64,000 nt of DNA from the NCBI RefSeq assembly GCF_049472135.1, contig NZ_JBMOVV010000008.1, positions 62,001 through 126,000 on the forward strand, read 5' to 3'. The stretch comes from Arcobacter_B sp049472135 (lineage in GTDB: Bacteria; Campylobacterota; Campylobacteria; Campylobacterales; Arcobacteraceae). The notes below the pieces were generated by a model. That model worked only from the letters and a program-made list of their open reading frames with translations, was not told the DNA's origin and searched no databases. The translations under genes were made by a program, and so were the position numbers. This document shows, in pieces, positions 61,518-64,000 of the stretch (its first letter is position 1; each line of letters begins with the position of its first letter).

Positions 61518-62078
61518 ATGTCAAAAAAGATTTTAGTTTTAGCAGGTGATTTTGTAGAAGATTATGAGTTAATGGTTCCTTTTCAATGTTTAAAAATGTT
61601 AGGTCATGAAGTTGATGTTGTTTGTCCAGATAAAAAAGCAGGTGAGCAGATAAAAACTGCAATTCATGATTTTGAAGGTGACCAAACTTATACGGAAAAG
61701 CAAGGGCATAACTTTACTTTAAATGCTTCATTTGATGAAATAGATGAGAACTCTTATGACGCACTTGTTATACCAGGTGGTAGAGCTCCTGAATATATTA
61801 GATTAAATCCAAGAGTTATTGAAATTGTTCAAAATATCAATAGTGCAAATAAACCTATAGCTTCTGTTTGTCATGGTATTCAAGTTTTAGTAGCTGCTAA
61901 TGTAGTTAAAGATAAAACTTGTTCTTCTTATCCTGCTTGTGCACCAGATGTAAATCAAAATGGTGGTACATGGATTGATGTTGGTTTTGAAGATGCATAT
62001 GTTGATGGAAACTTAGTTACAGCAGCAGCTTGGCCAGCTCATCCAACTTGGCTTGCAAAATTTAATGAACTTTTATAA
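61518..62078 (+). CDS. DJ-1/PfpI family protein
   Basis: The 186-residue protein is of the PfpI branch: KKILVLAGDFVEDYELMVPF, IPGGRAPEYIRLNPRVI, then the nucleophile elbow SVCHGIQVL with Cys118, and AAAWPAHPTW at the C-terminus. Proposed roles in the family are protease-like or glyoxalase/deglycase-like. It is different from the YajL-like protein at 13918-14463. It lies between the urease genes and an IclR-type regulator. Confidence 0.9.
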   Translation: MSKKILVLAGDFVEDYELMVPFQCLKMLGHEVDVVCPDKKAGEQIKTAIHDFEGDQTYTEKQGHNFTLNASFDEIDENSYDALVIPGGRAPEYIRLNPRVIEIVQNINSANKPIASVCHGIQVLVAANVVKDKTCSSYPACAPDVNQNGGTWIDVGFEDAYVDGNLVTAAAWPAHPTWLAKFNELL

Positions 62079-62081
62079 TAT

Positions 62082-62114
62082 TTATGCAAAACTATTTTTT
62101 AGTTTTGCATAAAG
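62082..62114 (+). terminator. strong stem-loop between the PfpI-type gene and the IclR-type gene
   Basis: TTTATGCAAAACTA (62082-62095) and TAGTTTTGCATAAA (62101-62114) form a perfect 14-bp stem around TTTTT. The 3' arm touches the AAAGG ribosome site of the next gene, so it may also limit that gene's translation. Confidence 0.6.
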
Positions 62115-62121
62115 GAAAAGT

Positions 62122-62856
62122 ATGTCTGATTCATTGAAATCACTTTCAAAAGGTTTACAAGTTTATAAAGAAATAGTAAATCATGGAAAGCCAATCTTAG
62201 CTATGACACTTTGTGATAGACTTGGTATAAATAAAAGTACTATGTCAAGAATACTTCAAACTTTAAAAGAAGAAAACTACATAGAGTATCTAGAAAATTC
62301 AAATGAGATAATCTCAAAAAATCTTCAAGATGAAAACTCTAAAAAAACAAGAATCCAACTCCTCGTTGAAAGAACAAAACCTCTTTTAGAACATATTCAT
62401 AAACACACAAATGAGTGTGCATATTTAGGTGTTTTGGATGATAATAAGGTTTTATATTTAAATCAAGTAGATAACTCAGATAGAAAAATAAAAACAAGAA
62501 ATAATATAGGTCTTCAAGCACCACTTCATACAAATGCCTTAGGTAAGTCAATACTTGCTTTTGGGAATTATAATTTAGATAAATTAAAATTAAATCAATA
62601 TACTCACAATACAATTACAAATATTAAAGCACTAAATCAAACTATAAAAGAAGTTCAAGAAAATGGCTATTCTATTGATAATAGTGAGTTTCAAGATAAT
62701 ATGTGTTGTGTTGCGACACCTTTATTTAATCATGAAAATATTTTAATTGGAGCAGTTGGTATATCTGGGTCTAAAGATAGACTTGATTTAAAAAAGATAA
62801 ATAAACTAGGTAAAGAGATTTCAAATTTAGTTGAAGGGTATAATATAGTTTGTTAA
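62122..62856 (+). CDS. IclR-family transcriptional regulator
   Basis: The 244-residue protein has an N-terminal winged HTH (LSKGLQVYKEIVNHGKPI, LCDRLGINKSTMSRILQTLKEENYIEY) and a C-terminal IclR effector domain (ECAYLGVLDDNKVLYLNQVDN, LHTNALGKSILAF, GYSIDNSEFQDNMCCVATPLF, AVGISG). The ligand and targets are unknown. The adjacent PfpI-type gene is a plausible target. Confidence 0.92.
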   Translation: MSDSLKSLSKGLQVYKEIVNHGKPILAMTLCDRLGINKSTMSRILQTLKEENYIEYLENSNEIISKNLQDENSKKTRIQLLVERTKPLLEHIHKHTNECAYLGVLDDNKVLYLNQVDNSDRKIKTRNNIGLQAPLHTNALGKSILAFGNYNLDKLKLNQYTHNTITNIKALNQTIKEVQENGYSIDNSEFQDNMCCVATPLFNHENILIGAVGISGSKDRLDLKKINKLGKEISNLVEGYNIVC

Positions 62857-62917
62857 TTGCTAAGTTTAAACTAAAATTGGATAAAACTTCATCAAATATT
62901 AATATAAATGAGAAAAG

Positions 62918-64000
62918 ATGATTAAAAAACTTTTTGTTTTAACTTTACTAATTAGTTCTTTATTTGCAAATGAAAACTACTCTAAAAAGCAAATAGAAAA
63001 TATGATAGCTAAAATGGTAGTCTTAGGTTTTAATGGTACAGATGTATCTTCAAATGACAAGATATATAAGGATATAAAAAACTACAATTTAGGTGGGGTT
63101 ATTCTTTTTGATAAAGATCCAAATGATAAAACTAAAAGAAAAAATATAGTAAATCCTACTCAACTTAAAACTTTAACTTCAAAGCTTCAAAGTATAAAAA
63201 AAGATAAACTTCTAATTTCTATTGACCAAGAGGGTGGAATAGTTCAAAGACTAAAACCTGCTTATGGATTTACTTATACTTCTTCTGCTCAAAAAGTCTC
63301 TTCTATGGGTGAAGGTTTTGCAAGACAACAGTATCAAACACTTGCAAAACAGCTAAAAGAAAATGGAATAAACCTAAACTTCGCACCAGTTGTAGACTTA
63401 GCTGTAAATTCTAAAAATAAAGTAATCTATAAACTTAAAAGATCTTATGGAAAAGACCCAAATGAAGTAGTGAAATATGCTTCTATTTTTGTAGAAGAGT
63501 CAAGAAAACAAGGTGTTATCTCTGTTCTAAAGCACTTTCCGGGGCATGGTTCATCTTATGGGGACTCTCATAAAGGTTTTGTAGATGTAACAAAAACTTG
63601 GAAGCAAGAAGAGATGAAACCATACGAAAACCTTATTCAAAATAATAAAGTTGATATGATTATGAGTGCTCATGTTTTTAACAAAGAGATGGATAGAAAC
63701 TATCCTGCAACACTTTCATATGATATAAACACTATTATTTTAAGAGATATGTTAAATTATCAAGGTGTTTTAATAAGTGATGATTTACAAATGAAAGCTA
63801 TCTCTTCACACTATAGTTTAGAAGATACAGTAACTTTAGCTATAAACTCAGGTGTAAATATCTTGCTTTTTGCAAATCAACTAGCAAAACCAGTAAAACT
63901 TGAAACGATAATAAATACAGTTTATTCTCAAATACAAAAAGGAAAAATATCTCTTGATAAAATAGTTGATTCAAATAAAAAGATAGAAAAATTACTTCAA
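62918..64000 (+). CDS. exported NagZ-like glycoside hydrolase family 3 protein (cut by window end)
   Basis: The frame is open from ATG at 62918 to the window edge, 361 residues without a stop. A signal peptide (MIKKLFVLTLLISSLFA) comes first. GH3 motifs follow: LLISIDQEGGIVQRL, INLNFAPVVDLAVN, KHFPGHGSS with the catalytic His, and SDDLQMKAI with the nucleophile Asp. Beta-N-acetylglucosaminidases of this type trim N-acetylglucosamine from peptidoglycan fragments. NagZ is usually cytoplasmic, so the signal peptide is notable. The C-terminus lies outside the window. Confidence 0.9.
   Translation, partial: MIKKLFVLTLLISSLFANENYSKKQIENMIAKMVVLGFNGTDVSSNDKIYKDIKNYNLGGVILFDKDPNDKTKRKNIVNPTQLKTLTSKLQSIKKDKLLISIDQEGGIVQRLKPAYGFTYTSSAQKVSSMGEGFARQQYQTLAKQLKENGINLNFAPVVDLAVNSKNKVIYKLKRSYGKDPNEVVKYASIFVEESRKQGVISVLKHFPGHGSSYGDSHKGFVDVTKTWKQEEMKPYENLIQNNKVDMIMSAHVFNKEMDRNYPATLSYDINTIILRDMLNYQGVLISDDLQMKAISSHYSLEDTVTLAINSGVNILLFANQLAKPVKLETIINTVYSQIQKGKISLDKIVDSNKKIEKLLQ

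Noticed and set aside
1..64000. CRISPR arrays or rRNA genes
   Set aside because: No regularly spaced repeats of CRISPR size and no rRNA-like stretches were seen on reading.

Overview
The window is strongly AT-rich chromosomal DNA from a member of the Campylobacterota, most likely the Arcobacter group (Arcobacteraceae). The reasons are the urease cluster order ureD-(ureAB fused)-ureC-ureE-ureF-ureG next to a urtABCDE urea transporter, the short adenylate kinase, the AspRS carrying the Leu pair reported for non-discriminating Helicobacter AspRS, the many Cache-domain sensors, and frequent TTG/GTG starts. Species cannot be named from sequence reading alone.

Layout. 1-10.4 kb (+): a family-4-like uracil-DNA glycosylase, a lipoprotein, aspS, a ZnuA-like binding protein without its histidine ligands, a Cache-CheW protein, a YgiQ radical SAM enzyme, adk and a CinA-like protein. 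10.4-15.4 kb (-): uvrC-alr-Sel1 operon, DJ-1 protein, and an unrecognised secreted protein. 15.5-23.4 kb: a SRAP protein with Pro instead of Cys2, a PnuC-like transporter with a small-molecule kinase, a glutathione peroxidase with two good starts, a heme-type diguanylate cyclase, a REC/CheC/PAS-GGDEF operon, tRNA-Pro, a SprT-like protease and a J-domain protein. 23.6-33.0 kb: L-lactate permease, two tandem ankyrin paralogues, and a FecR / ankyrin-OmpA lipoprotein / CHASE2-HD-GYP operon.

33.2-39.5 kb is an integrated element of about 6.2 kb bounded by near-identical 19-bp direct repeats. Its backbone is a small putative ssDNA-binding protein, a Rep_trans-type rolling-circle initiator, an excisionase-like HTH protein and a tyrosine integrase. 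Its cargo is a reverse transcriptase of the UG/Abi (defence-associated) kind plus a 359-residue protein I do not recognise. This is the best candidate for a new system in the window.

39.5-50.7 kb holds signalling genes (dCache histidine kinase, dCache chemoreceptor with a C-terminal CheR-type pentapeptide, an OmpR-type regulator, a REC-kinase and a hybrid kinase) with a few housekeeping genes. 50.8-61.4 kb is a complete urea uptake and hydrolysis module: UrtA-E import urea, UreAB/UreC hydrolyse it, and UreD/E/F/G load nickel. The kinases just upstream are plausible but unproven regulators. The window ends with a PfpI-type protein, an IclR-type regulator and an exported NagZ-like glycoside hydrolase cut by the right edge.
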